DNA of 64,000 nucleotides. Origin: Stigmatella ashevillena. GTDB taxonomy: Bacteria > Myxococcota > Myxococcia > Myxococcales > Myxococcaceae. The DNA is taken from assembly GCF_028368975.1 (NCBI RefSeq), contig NZ_JAQNDM010000002.1, forward strand, positions 4,334,425-4,398,424, read 5' to 3'. A program made the translations under genes and the position numbers. The notes beneath the pieces are model-generated. The model worked only from the letters and a program-made list of their open reading frames with translations, had not been told where the DNA came from and did not search any database. Shown piece after piece: positions 45,521 through 53,956 of the stretch. Numbering within the stretch: position 1 is the first letter of the stretch; each line of letters opens with the position of its first letter.

Positions 45521-48500
45521 TCAGGATCCCGGAGTGAAGCGCAGCAGATCCATGAGCTGCTCCGGGCTGAGCGCGGCGGCCCCATCCGCCTCGGAGAGCA
45601 GGCTCAGGGCCAGCTCCCGCTTCTCGGCGTGAAGCGCGAGGATGGCCTCCTCGATGGTGCCCTCGGCCACCAGCCGGGACACCGTCACCGGCCGCGTCTG
45701 CCCGATGCGGTGCGCCCGGTCCGTGGCCTGGTCCTCCACGGCTGGGTTCCACCACGGGTCCAAGTGGATGACGTGGTCGGCCGCGGTGAGGTTCAGCCCC
45801 GTGCCGCCCGCCTTGAGCGAGATGAGGAAGACGTCCCCCTCGCCGCGCTGGAACGCCTCCACCCGCGCCTGGCGCTCGGACGCGGGCGTGTGCCCATCCA
45901 GGTACTGGAACGTGATGCCCCGGGCCTCCAGGGCCTCCCCCGCCAGGTTCAGGAGCCGGACGAACTGGCTGAAGATGAGGGCCCGGCTGCCTTCGGAGCG
46001 CAGCTCCTCCACCCGCTCCACCATGCGCTCCAACTTCGAGGAGGGCAGCGGTGAGTCCTCATCCCAGAGCCGGGGATGGCACGCGAGCAACCGGAGGCGG
46101 GTGAGGGCCGCCAGCATCACGAAGCGCTTGTCCTCGTCCGTCCGCGCCTCCAACTGCATGAGCGCGGCGATCCGGGCAGCCTCGTAAAGCTTGCGCTCGC
46201 CCTCGGAGAGCACCACCGGAACGACCGTTTCGATGCGCGGCGGCAATTCCCGCGCCACCTCGGCTTTGGTGCGGCGCAGCAGGAAGGGACGGATGACGCG
46301 GGACAGCGAGGCCCGGGCCTCCTTGTTGCCTTCCCGCTCGATGGGAACCGCGAAGCGCTTGCGGAAGGCCTCCCGCCCCCCGAGCAGCCCTGGAAAGACG
46401 ATGCGGAACAGGCTCCACAGCTCCGAGAGCCGGTTCTCCACGGGGGTGCCCGAGAGCGCCACCTTCGCCTCGGCCTGGATGTCCTGGAGCGCCTTGGCCC
46501 GGGCCGAGTCCGGATTCTTCGCGGCCTGGGCTTCATCCACCACGAGGGTGGCAAAGGGCACGGCGGCGAAGCGCTCGGCGTCCCGGACGAGCAGCCCATA
46601 GCTGACGAGCAGCACATCCCCTGCCTTGAGACTCGGCAGCAGCCGCTCCCGGTCCGCGTCGCGGTAGGACTTCATGTGCAGGGAAGGGGCGAAGCGCTCC
46701 GCCTCGCGGATCCAGTTGAAGCAGACCGACGTCGGGGCCACCACCAGCGCCGGACCGGCCTTCGCGCGGTGCAACAACAGGGTGAGCGTCTGCAAGGTCT
46801 TGCCCAGCCCCATGTCGTCGGCGAGGCACCCGCCCCCGCCCCACTCCGTGAGCCGTGCCATCCACGTGAAGCCCTCCCGCTGGTAATCCCGAAGCTCCGC
46901 CTTCAGCGCGGGGGGAACGGCAACCTCTATCTCCTGAGCCTTGCGGATCCGGGTGGCGAGCTTCCGCCAGTCGGGGGGCGCATGCACCTCCACCCCCGCC
47001 TCGGCCAGGGCATCCAGCACGGGCGCGACCGCCGCGCTGACCTCGAGCCCCTCGCGGGTGGGATGGACCAGATCCGCCAGGGGCGCCAACCGCTCGCGCA
47101 AGGCCTCGGTCAGCCGCAGGAAGCGCCCCTTTCCGAGGGGCACGAAGCGCCGGCGGTGGAGCACGGTGTCCAACAGGGGCCCCAGCTCCACCTTCATGCC
47201 CTCCACATTCAAAGAGCCTTCCAACCCAAACCAGTCTCGCTTCTTTCTCACCTCCACCTTCAGCCCCTCGGCATCCAGGGTCGGCACCACCACCCGCCAC
47301 GGCTGGTGCGCCCACTCGACGCGAAGCTCCGGGCCCGTCAGCGGCTCCAGGCGCTCCAGAAAGCCCAGCGAGGCCTCCGGGCCCTCCAGCACGAACCCGG
47401 GAGAGGAACCGTCCACCGGAAGCCCGAGACGCTCGCGCAACGCCCGCGCGTCCACGCGCTCTGCTTCCAAGTCCCTCCGCGTCATCACCCGCTCCCCGGC
47501 ACGGAGGCCTCGGAGTTCGGGTGGACCCTCTCCCGGCGGCCAGGGCGGGGCCTCGGGCAAGGGACGCACGAGGAGCTTGCCCTCCAACCGCTCCTCTTGC
47601 ACCGCCTCCAGCCGCAGCAGAAATCCGGGCGTGGGAGGCACGGCGCGAGCCTCCAGGGACTCGGGCAGGCTGACGGGAAAAGCCATCTCGAACCGAGAGA
47701 GGTGACGCAACAGATCGGGCCGAGCCTGGGCAGGAAGCCGGGTGCCATACTCCCTCAGCGTGGCGAGCAGGCCCTGCGTCCCAGCCGGAAGGGAGACCAG
47801 GGTCAGCCGGGGCAGGAGGGGCTCGGCCAGCATCCAGGGCCACTGGCCCTCATGTCCCAAGGGGGGCGGAAGCAAATCCTGGGCATTGATGACGGAGCCC
47901 TCGATGGCCGGCTGAACGGAGAACCCCCCTTCCGCATCCGCGAAGGTGAAACCCAGCGGGGCCTCGCGCAGCAGCAACGGGGTGTCCAGACGAGAGGCCA
48001 GAAAGAGGTGAGCGCCAGGGGCCAGAAGCCGGAGTGCCCGCAGCAGCAGGGCATACCCTTCCGCGAAGCGGGGGAGCCGGGAGAGCACCCCACATAGCTC
48101 CAGCGCCTCCACCTCCTCTGGAGAGGAGAGGGCCGCCCGCACTTCGGCGGCTTCACTCCACCGCACGAGGGTTCCCGAGGAGAAACCTCCCTTCTTGCGG
48201 CGGCGCTGGAGATAAGGCTGCAACCGGGGCTCGCGTTGCTCGAGCCCCTCCAGGCGGAAGGCGATGCGATGGGCCTGCTCGGAAGCCTCGAAGGACGGCA
48301 CGGCGGCCACCTTCTCGATGGCGCCGAGGAGCTGACGGCCGGGCTCGACGAAGAGCAATTCCGCCAGACGCGCATTGGGCGCCGCTTGTTCTGGATCCGA
48401 GAGTGGAGCGAGCAAGGCCTCCACGGCCGAGAGGGCATGGACGCAGCGGGCCTCGGCCTCATTGGGCATACACCAACACCAGAGTCCCGCCCGGCCCTCG

Positions 48501-49414
48501 AGCAATGCCCGGGGGTCTACCGAGACACGCATCTTGGGGACAAACCCCTCCTGTCGTCCGGAAGTCTCTGAGGTGCGGCGAGGCTCTTCCACATAGACCC
48601 GGAAGGGCCGCTCGTGAAAGGTGAGGGTGAAGTGGCCTGGCAGGGACCGGGGAACGGCATGCTCTCGCACCCGCGCCCGCTCCCGCTCGAGCACGTGCCG
48701 CCAGGGCTCCAGCCGCGCATCGGTCAGGGGTGGGCGGGGCGCGAAGGCCTGCTCACGCTCACGTTCGAGGCCCCGGCGAACGCGGCGGGCCTCCAGGTCC
48801 AACCACTTCCAGGCTGCGTCCACCAAGAGGGATTGTTCCAGCCCCCCTTGGACGCGCCGGCTCAGGTCCAGCGTGCCGTCCACGACGGCCGTGACGGGCA
48901 TGTGCGCCAGTTCGGAGAGCACCCGGGAATTGCGAAAGCCCGAGGGGAGCAGGGGCTGCACGACGGACACGGACTCGCGCCGGGCGTGGGTGACCTGATG
49001 GGCTTCCAACCAGGCTTCGACCGCCTTGGGCGTGCGAGGCCGCTCGACCTTCGGCGAGGGCTCCCCGGTGGCGCTCCCTTGTGAAGCCGGGGCTCCCAGG
49101 AAGGCGAGCCCCAGCGCCACGATGTGCTTGCAGATGCCATTGCTCCAGAAGGCGGCGCATTCGCACTCGCAGGAGAGGCCCTCCGCGTCGATGGAGAGCG
49201 CCACCTCCTGCGACTTGCCGTGACGGTTCAAGACCTTGCCGTGCAGCGCGTTCTCCGAGGCCTCGAAAGAGGCGACCCGGCGCTGGGCCAGACAGATTCG
49301 CCCCCGCTTGAACGTGCGGGGCCCCGCGGCCTCTTGCAGCATGGCCTCCGTCAACCACCCCAAAGGCGGCGGCGGCTGCCCAGGAGCAGAGGAAGAAGAT
49401 GATGAGACAGACAT
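45521..49414 (-). CDS. SWIM zinc-finger SNF2 helicase
   Basis: 1,297 residues. The N-terminus carries a SWIM finger (CECECAAFWSNGICKHIVAL, about residues 80-100). A long middle region of about 700 residues is particular to bacterial SWIM-SNF2 proteins (SNF2_assoc-like). The ATPase follows: CLADDMGLGKTLQTLTLLLH (motif I), ALVVAPTSVCFNWIREAERF, LVVDEAQAAKNPDSARAKAL (motif II), VALSGTPVENRLSELWSLF (III), then SRALIFSQFVRLLNLAGEAL, FLISLKAGGTGLNLTAADHV and VEDQATDRAHRIGQTRPVTV (V and VI). A DNA translocase for repair, transcription or defence. Last gene of a three-gene cluster. Confidence 0.93.
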   Translation of the reverse strand: MSVSSSSSSAPGQPPPPLGWLTEAMLQEAAGPRTFKRGRICLAQRRVASFEASENALHGKVLNRHGKSQEVALSIDAEGLSCECECAAFWSNGICKHIVALGLAFLGAPASQGSATGEPSPKVERPRTPKAVEAWLEAHQVTHARRESVSVVQPLLPSGFRNSRVLSELAHMPVTAVVDGTLDLSRRVQGGLEQSLLVDAAWKWLDLEARRVRRGLEREREQAFAPRPPLTDARLEPWRHVLERERARVREHAVPRSLPGHFTLTFHERPFRVYVEEPRRTSETSGRQEGFVPKMRVSVDPRALLEGRAGLWCWCMPNEAEARCVHALSAVEALLAPLSDPEQAAPNARLAELLFVEPGRQLLGAIEKVAAVPSFEASEQAHRIAFRLEGLEQREPRLQPYLQRRRKKGGFSSGTLVRWSEAAEVRAALSSPEEVEALELCGVLSRLPRFAEGYALLLRALRLLAPGAHLFLASRLDTPLLLREAPLGFTFADAEGGFSVQPAIEGSVINAQDLLPPPLGHEGQWPWMLAEPLLPRLTLVSLPAGTQGLLATLREYGTRLPAQARPDLLRHLSRFEMAFPVSLPESLEARAVPPTPGFLLRLEAVQEERLEGKLLVRPLPEAPPWPPGEGPPELRGLRAGERVMTRRDLEAERVDARALRERLGLPVDGSSPGFVLEGPEASLGFLERLEPLTGPELRVEWAHQPWRVVVPTLDAEGLKVEVRKKRDWFGLEGSLNVEGMKVELGPLLDTVLHRRRFVPLGKGRFLRLTEALRERLAPLADLVHPTREGLEVSAAVAPVLDALAEAGVEVHAPPDWRKLATRIRKAQEIEVAVPPALKAELRDYQREGFTWMARLTEWGGGGCLADDMGLGKTLQTLTLLLHRAKAGPALVVAPTSVCFNWIREAERFAPSLHMKSYRDADRERLLPSLKAGDVLLVSYGLLVRDAERFAAVPFATLVVDEAQAAKNPDSARAKALQDIQAEAKVALSGTPVENRLSELWSLFRIVFPGLLGGREAFRKRFAVPIEREGNKEARASLSRVIRPFLLRRTKAEVARELPPRIETVVPVVLSEGERKLYEAARIAALMQLEARTDEDKRFVMLAALTRLRLLACHPRLWDEDSPLPSSKLERMVERVEELRSEGSRALIFSQFVRLLNLAGEALEARGITFQYLDGHTPASERQARVEAFQRGEGDVFLISLKAGGTGLNLTAADHVIHLDPWWNPAVEDQATDRAHRIGQTRPVTVSRLVAEGTIEEAILALHAEKRELALSLLSEADGAAALSPEQLMDLLRFTPGS

Positions 49415-49486
49415 GATGTGATTTCTAGAAAGGGGATGATGGGAAACCAGAGGCGGCCGAGGCGAGACACCGAGCGGCCACCCGAC

Positions 49487-50602
49487 TCAAGAACGGGAGA
49501 GACCCGCCTCATCCATCCGGGCCAGGATGCCGTGCCTTCGGGAGTTCTGCTCTCGCAAGAGACGGATCCTGCGAGTGAACTCCTCTTCGGTTCCCCGGCG
49601 ACGGGCGACTTCCTTCAAGTCCGCAAGGAGCTCAACCCCCGCATCGTGTTCCGTGGGGCTCCGGGTGGAGAACCGCTCAGCCACCTGCTTCCAGACTTCC
49701 ACTTCGCGCGCGGCAAGCGCCTCCAACCGCCGCTCCCAAGCATTGGCCTGTTCTTTCTCCACGCGCTGCCGCTGCCGCCCTTCGAGGGCCTCCGCCTCTC
49801 TCCGCAACGCGTCCACCGTTCTCCGGACCCCGGGTTCCTGAGACTGCGCGGCCCCCCGAGTGGACTTCTCGAACCGATGGAGCAATTCCCGCTCCAGATG
49901 AGGTTCTTTTCCTTCCATGGCTCGCACCAGCAGCGTGTTCTTCTCGGAGAGGGGCAATTCCTTCACCCAGGCCTCCAGCGCTTGGCGCGGAGCGCGCGGC
50001 GCCAACGGTGGGCTGACTTGAGCCGCCGCTTCGAGCATGGACTGAGGAATGAGCAGGAAATCGGCCAGCGCGGCTTGGGCGCTGGTCAGGGCGCGCAGGC
50101 CCGGGGGAACAGGGGGTCCCTCTGTCTCCTCGCTTTCATTCTCTTCGTCTCGGATGCCCGCCAACCACCCCAGGTAAAGACAGCGCAAGTCCCCCGAGAG
50201 CAACTCCTCACGCAGAGGCAACAAGGACGCAAGCCATTTCTCGCCCTCCACATCCTCGCCGTTCTCGTCCTCGGCCTCGAAAGTCACGATGACCCACTCC
50301 CCCTTCTTCTTGAGGGAGACACCTCGTTCGGCGAGATAAGGGCGGGCGTCCCCGGGATCGAACCGCTTCCGGGGCAAGCGCAGCATCAGGGTTCTTCCCC
50401 AGGTGGCCAGATAGAGGTGGGCATCAAAGTACTGCTCCATCATCCGCTCTGGAGAGCCCTTGAAGTTCCCCCAATGGTAGACATTGGTGAATTGATAAGC
50501 GGTGATCTCCGCGCGCGTCGAGAGCTTCCGCAATTCGGCCTGCTCTTGAGACGTGAGGCGGCGATCCACGGCCCGGAACTCGTAATATTGGTATTCGCTC
50601 AT
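49487..50602 (-). CDS. uncharacterised protein of the helicase cluster
   Basis: 371 residues, cytoplasmic. N-terminal block SEYQYYEFRAVDRRLTSQEQ, AELRKLSTRAEITAYQFTNV and YHWGNFKGSPERMMEQYFDA, with AHLYLATWGRTLMLRLPRKR, then acidic EDENGEDVEGEK and a coiled-coil second half (LRREAEALEGRQRQRVEKEQ). I recall this N-terminal block as an uncharacterised family that travels with SWIM-domain and SNF2 genes. The gene sits 72 nt upstream of the helicase and 7 nt downstream of the next gene, all on one strand. A specificity or structural subunit is possible. Confidence 0.7.
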   Translation of the reverse strand: MSEYQYYEFRAVDRRLTSQEQAELRKLSTRAEITAYQFTNVYHWGNFKGSPERMMEQYFDAHLYLATWGRTLMLRLPRKRFDPGDARPYLAERGVSLKKKGEWVIVTFEAEDENGEDVEGEKWLASLLPLREELLSGDLRCLYLGWLAGIRDEENESEETEGPPVPPGLRALTSAQAALADFLLIPQSMLEAAAQVSPPLAPRAPRQALEAWVKELPLSEKNTLLVRAMEGKEPHLERELLHRFEKSTRGAAQSQEPGVRRTVDALRREAEALEGRQRQRVEKEQANAWERRLEALAAREVEVWKQVAERFSTRSPTEHDAGVELLADLKEVARRRGTEEEFTRRIRLLREQNSRRHGILARMDEAGLSRS

Positions 50603-50609
50603 GCGGTGC

Positions 50610-51167
50610 TCACGCGTGAAAGAGGTCTTCCAACACCAGGCGGTGGTAGTTCGTGCTGATGAGGGACCAGGAGAACGTCTTCGCCGAACGGCGGAGGCGA
50701 TTGACCACCGCCTCGAACTCGGCCTGACTCACATCACACAGGGACAGGTAGAGGCGCGCGGCGGCCTGGAGATAGGAAAACAACGGATTCGCGTCCTGGC
50801 CGTCCGGCCTGCGCCGCAAATGCCTGTAGAGGCGCTCGAACTCCTTGTCCCGCTCCGGCCGACCCGTCGCGCTGCAGTAGTCCGCGGCGGTGGCCTCCAG
50901 GAGGATGAAGAAGGGCTCGTATTCGGGCGGAGGGGCGAAGGAGAAGTCCGGCGGCACCCGTGAACCCACCCAGAGCCGTGAAATGGGCTCCAGAGGAACC
51001 CAGACCACCCGCTCGTCCCCCCCCCCCCCTAGGACGGGCACGGGCAGTTCCTGCGACAGCGGCAGGACACGCCCCTCCTCGCCCAGCACGGTGGTCACCC
51101 GGAGGACCTCCGGGTAGGCGGTGTCCATGCCCGCCTTCTCCAACATTTTAACGACCTTGGCATCCAT
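50610..51167 (-). CDS. uncharacterised protein with a 13-G tract in its gene
   Basis: 185 residues. Begins VVKMLEKAGMDTAYPEVLRV, then [40 protein letters not shown] and FSYLQAAARLYLSLCDVSQA, ending SWSLISTNYHRLVLEDLFHA. No known family. The four-glycine run comes from 13 consecutive G on the coding strand (51017-51029 as C on the plus strand), so one base gained or lost would truncate the protein. First gene of the cluster that continues with the 371-residue protein and the SWIM-SNF2 helicase; the gap to the next gene is 7 nt. Confidence 0.65.
   Translation of the reverse strand: MDAKVVKMLEKAGMDTAYPEVLRVTTVLGEEGRVLPLSQELPVPVLGGGGDERVVWVPLEPISRLWVGSRVPPDFSFAPPPEYEPFFILLEATAADYCSATGRPERDKEFERLYRHLRRRPDGQDANPLFSYLQAAARLYLSLCDVSQAEFEAVVNRLRRSAKTFSWSLISTNYHRLVLEDLFHA
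51017..51029. repeat. 13-nt C/G homopolymer inside a coding region
   Basis: Thirteen consecutive C on the plus strand. Homopolymers this long are rare and unstable; in other bacteria such tracts act as phase-variation switches. As given, the length keeps the 185-residue frame open. Confidence 0.85.
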
Positions 51168-51182
51168 GACCTACCCCATCAA

Positions 51183-51203
51183 GTTGGGTCTCTCACACCC
51201 AAC
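51183..51203 (-). promoter_or_regulatory. inverted repeat upstream of the helicase cluster
   Basis: A 7-bp inverted repeat (GTTGGGT / ACCCAAC, 7-nt spacer) lies 16-36 nt upstream of the start codon of the first gene. A second inverted repeat (GAGGTAGG / CCTACCTC, 11-nt spacer) is at 51271-51297. Either could be an operator or a leader hairpin. Confidence 0.3.
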
Positions 51204-51574
51204 CTAATGCCTCGGGTCGCACCTTGCCAGAACTCGGACGCCGAACAGGCGAGGAACCCATCCTCCCTCTGAGGTAGGTAGCCTAGTGTCCTACCTCGCG
51301 GGCGGTTTCCAGCCTTGGGTGGGTTGAAGCGCCGCAACGGTGCTCTGTGGGCTCCCCATGACAGAGGGTGCAGGCAGCTCGCTGCACCTGGTACTCCGAG
51401 CGCCACTGCCGCGCAGAGAGCGGCCACGGCTGAGCCGAGCACCTCGGCCCGCTCGCCCAGCTCGAATGCGCCCGGGGCAGATGGGCGCCCCTCTCCACAT
51501 GGCTCACGGGGGCTCGGCTGATCGATATGGGAGCTACGGGCCCACCGCATTGGCCGACGCAGTGTGGGCGCCCA
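51204..51574. other. gene-free stretch between the helicase cluster and the toxin-antitoxin module
   Basis: About 370 nt with no convincing gene. It holds the second inverted repeat at 51271-51297; several overlapping open frames look like high-GC shadows. Confidence 0.45.
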
Positions 51575-52147
51575 CTACGGTGAGGTGCCCGAGTAGGAGG
51601 CCCGCAGAGTGGCCATCTTCACGTAAAAGCGCTGAGGCCACCTGTTGGCGGCGACCTCGGAGGGAATGAGTGGCGTGTAATCGTGAGCCTTGTAGAAGGC
51701 TGCTGAGCGCTCGTTCTTCGCGTCTACAATGATCAGCAGATTGCCAATGTCCGCATTGATTCGCAGGGCGCGACGATGGGCATCATCGAGCAGGTGCTCG
51801 CCGATGCGCATGCCCTTACAACGCTCGTCGCGCGCAAGGCGTCCGATAAGGATGACACGGACGGGGTAGTCTGGCAGACGTTTGATGATGAGCGAGGGCA
51901 GCGTGCTGCGTTCGACCTGGCTGGTGGCAAGCGTGTAGAAACCGAGCACCAAGGGCAGCTCAGGCCTGTCGCCGGGCCGGTGGAGGACCCAAGTACGGTT
52001 CTCCTCACGCTTTCCCTGCTGCGTTGCATGCTGCCTGAAGAAGGTATTGAGCGCTTCCTCCTCGCAATGAAAGCCGCTGGCAGCGTCCTCACCGGTAATA
52101 GGGCTGAGGGCGGGAAAGAGAAGCGGGGCATGGGTGGGGGCCGTCAT
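51575..52147 (-). CDS. GNAT-family acetyltransferase, probable toxin
   Basis: 190 residues. GNAT fold of the TacT/AtaT toxin type: SGFHCEEEALNTFFRQHATQ, LVLGFYTLATSQVERSTLP, VRVILIGRLARDERCKGMRI (the RxxGxG/A acetyl-CoA loop, here RCKGMRIG), GEHLLDDAHRRALRINADIG and NERSAAFYKAHDYTPLI. Such toxins acetylate the amino group of charged tRNAs and stop translation. The gene follows a DUF1778-like antitoxin with a 32-nt gap, the standard order. Toxicity is inferred from family and context. Confidence 0.85.
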   Translation of the reverse strand: MTAPTHAPLLFPALSPITGEDAASGFHCEEEALNTFFRQHATQQGKREENRTWVLHRPGDRPELPLVLGFYTLATSQVERSTLPSLIIKRLPDYPVRVILIGRLARDERCKGMRIGEHLLDDAHRRALRINADIGNLLIIVDAKNERSAAFYKAHDYTPLIPSEVAANRWPQRFYVKMATLRASYSGTSP

Positions 52148-52179
52148 GGCAACGACTCCTGCTTTGCCCTTGAGAGACG

Positions 52180-52536
52180 TTAGCGTGACTTGCGCTTTGC
52201 GAGGGCTCTCAGGCGAGGCGATGGCGGGGACGGCTTCTCAAGCTCGTCCACGACTCGGTCAAAGTCATTGTCTGGCAGCACGATGCGGCTCTCATCCCGT
52301 GCGTTCCATTCCAGGCGCGTGAGGGAGGGCGAGCTGTACTCGGCGATCACCTGGTGTTTCTCGTCCACGAAGGCAATGTGACGCCCCAGGCGTACCTCGA
52401 GTACTGCCTTCGCGAAAAAGCCCAAGGCCTCCTTGATGACCTCGGTGTTGTCGACTTGGAGCACGGCTCGGAGCTGTTCAAGCTGAGTTTCATAGGGCGC
52501 TGGGAGCATCGCCTGCAGGCGGTATGACGCAGTCAT
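52180..52536 (-). CDS. DUF1778-like antitoxin with extended middle
   Basis: 118 residues from the ATG at 52536, with GGAG at a good distance (a GTG 9 nt upstream also fits). The N-terminal PAPYETQLEQLRAVLQVDNT, EVIKEALGFFAKAV segment is a ribbon-helix-helix-like DNA-binding part. The C-terminus, LPDNDFDRVVDELEKPSPPS followed by PRLRAL, is the typical DUF1778 tail that wraps the GNAT toxin. Between them LGRHIAFVDEKHQVIAEYSS is an extra strand pair not usual in DUF1778 antitoxins. It probably represses its own promoter. Confidence 0.8.
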   Translation of the reverse strand: MTASYRLQAMLPAPYETQLEQLRAVLQVDNTEVIKEALGFFAKAVLEVRLGRHIAFVDEKHQVIAEYSSPSLTRLEWNARDESRIVLPDNDFDRVVDELEKPSPPSPRLRALAKRKSR

Positions 52537-52582
52537 CGTGGGCACTCCATTGCCAGGTCCGGCCTACTGAATTTTTACTTAT

Positions 52583-52610
52583 TATTTACTCACTCCCTAC
52601 TGGAATACAA
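52583..52610 (-). promoter_or_regulatory. predicted promoter of the toxin-antitoxin operon
   Basis: On the minus strand TTGTAT (52605-52610) and TAAATA (52583-52588) are 16 nt apart, in an AT-rich patch unusual for this DNA, about 50 nt upstream of the antitoxin start. Confidence 0.45.
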
Positions 52611-52727
52611 CTTGTCCGGGGAGAGCAGAGGAGGCGAACGGAAAGGGGCCGCGCGGCGAGACGGCGAGCAGGGGCGCTTGCATCACAAGCCCCCAAGCCG
52701 CTTGGCTGCGCTGCGGGCAAAAAGAAA

Positions 52728-52753
52728 GGGCCTCGAACCGAAGTTCGAGGCCC
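52728..52753 (-). terminator. Rho-independent terminator after tRNA-Phe
   Basis: An 11-bp perfect stem (GGGCCTCGAAC / GTTCGAGGCCC) with a 4-nt CGAA loop. Read on the minus strand it is followed by a T-rich run (TTTCTTTTT). It lies 21 nt past the tRNA 3' end. Confidence 0.85.
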
Positions 52754-52774
52754 TGAAATCTCTTCGACTGTCTG

Positions 52775-52847
52775 TGCCCAGGGGCGGAATCGAACCACCG
52801 ACACGGGGATTTTCAGTCCCCTGCTCTACCGACTGAGCTACCTGGGC
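52775..52847 (-). tRNA. tRNA-Phe (GAA)
   Basis: A 73-nt cloverleaf on the minus strand. Acceptor stem GCCCAGG pairs with CCTGGGC, then discriminator A. The D-arm holds GCTCAGTCGGTAGAGC. The anticodon stem GGGGA/TCCCC frames the loop CTGAAAA, giving anticodon GAA. The T-arm contains GGTTCGATTCC. CCA is not encoded. This tRNA gene is close to the right end of the helicase/toxin-antitoxin block, but no attachment repeat was seen. Confidence 0.95.
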
Positions 52848-53044
52848 GAACGGCCGCTGCGAGAAGCAGCGCCGATTTACGAGGACTCCTCGGTCCCGTC
52901 AAGCCCGTTCTCGCCCTCCCCTCTCCGCCCCCCCTTCTGCCCGGCCGCCTGCCCCCCCTTCCTGCCTGGGCGGAAGCCGCGTACTCCCTGTGCCAGGAAG
53001 TCTCGTCCTGGACATAAGAGGAGCCCCCCTTTGGCGAGGTTCGT

Positions 53045-53941
53045 GTGAGCTGGCTCAACTACCACCACCTGCTCTACTTCTGGACCGTGGCCCGCGCGGG
53101 CTCCCTCGCCAAGGCCGGCGAGGAGCTCCACCTCGCCCAGCCCACCATCAGCAGCCAGATCAAGCTCCTCGAAGAATCCCTCGGCCACAAGCTCTTCGAG
53201 CGCCAGGGCCGCAAGCTCGTCCTCACCGACGTTGGCCGCACCGTCATGCGCTACGCCGATGAAATCTTCCGGCTCGGCAATGAGCTGAAGAACGTCGTCG
53301 GCGGCCTCCCCCCGGGCCAGCAGCTCCGCCTCCATGTGGGCGTCGCCGACGTCCTGCCCAAGGTCGTCGCCGAGCGACTGCTCCAGCCCGCCCTCGACGC
53401 CGGTCCCCTGCGCCTCGTGTGCCGGGAAGGCCCCCTGCCCCAGCTCCTCTCCGCGCTCGCCCTGCACGAGCTCGATGTCGTGCTCGCCGACGCCCCCAGC
53501 AACGAGCCCGTCAGCGTCCGGACCTTCAACCACCTCCTGGGCAAGTGCGGCGTCTCCTTCTTCGCGGCCGCCCCCCATGCCTATCTGCGCAAGGACTTTC
53601 CCCGCTCTCTGGACGGCGCCCCCGTGCTCCTCTCCTCCGAGACCAGCTCCATCCGCCAGGCCCTGGACCGGTGGTTCGAGGCCCAGGGCGTCCACCCCGC
53701 CGTCGCCGGCGACTTCGACGACAGCGCCCTCCTCATGGCCTTTGGTCAGCGCGGGCTCGGCGTCTTCGCCATGCCCTCCGCCATCGAGTCCGAGATCGTC
53801 CGCCAGTTCGACGTGTCCGTCGTCGGCCGCACCCAGGAAGTCGAGTCCTGCTTCTACGCCATCACCGTGGAGCGCAAGCTGCGTCATCCTGCCGTCGTCG
53901 CCATCGCCGAGGCGGCCCGCTCGAGCCTCTTCGGCGCCTGA
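53045..53941 (+). CDS. LysR-family regulator, NhaR-like
   Basis: 298 residues from a GTG. Winged-helix N-terminus SWLNYHHLLYFWTVARAGSL, AKAGEELHLAQPTISSQIKL and LEESLGHKLFERQGRKLVLT, followed by an effector-binding domain (LRLHVGVADVLPKVVAERLL; MAFGQRGLGVFAMPSAIESE). The FWTVARAGSLAKA and late GRTQEVESCFYAIT blocks are characteristic of NhaR, which activates sodium/proton antiporter genes in response to sodium. No antiporter gene is near, so the target is unknown. Divergent from the tRNA-Phe gene. Confidence 0.88.
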   Translation: MSWLNYHHLLYFWTVARAGSLAKAGEELHLAQPTISSQIKLLEESLGHKLFERQGRKLVLTDVGRTVMRYADEIFRLGNELKNVVGGLPPGQQLRLHVGVADVLPKVVAERLLQPALDAGPLRLVCREGPLPQLLSALALHELDVVLADAPSNEPVSVRTFNHLLGKCGVSFFAAAPHAYLRKDFPRSLDGAPVLLSSETSSIRQALDRWFEAQGVHPAVAGDFDDSALLMAFGQRGLGVFAMPSAIESEIVRQFDVSVVGRTQEVESCFYAITVERKLRHPAVVAIAEAARSSLFGA

Positions 53942-53956
53942 GCCCTGCGTCGGCCT

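Noticed and set aside
45521-52536. Whole block treated as a known named defence system (for example DISARM or Druantia)
   Set aside because: No methylase, phospholipase-D, DUF1998 or other marker genes of those systems are present.
52775-52847. tRNA-Phe as the attachment site of an integrated island
   Set aside because: No direct repeat of the tRNA 3' end and no integrase gene were found in the window.
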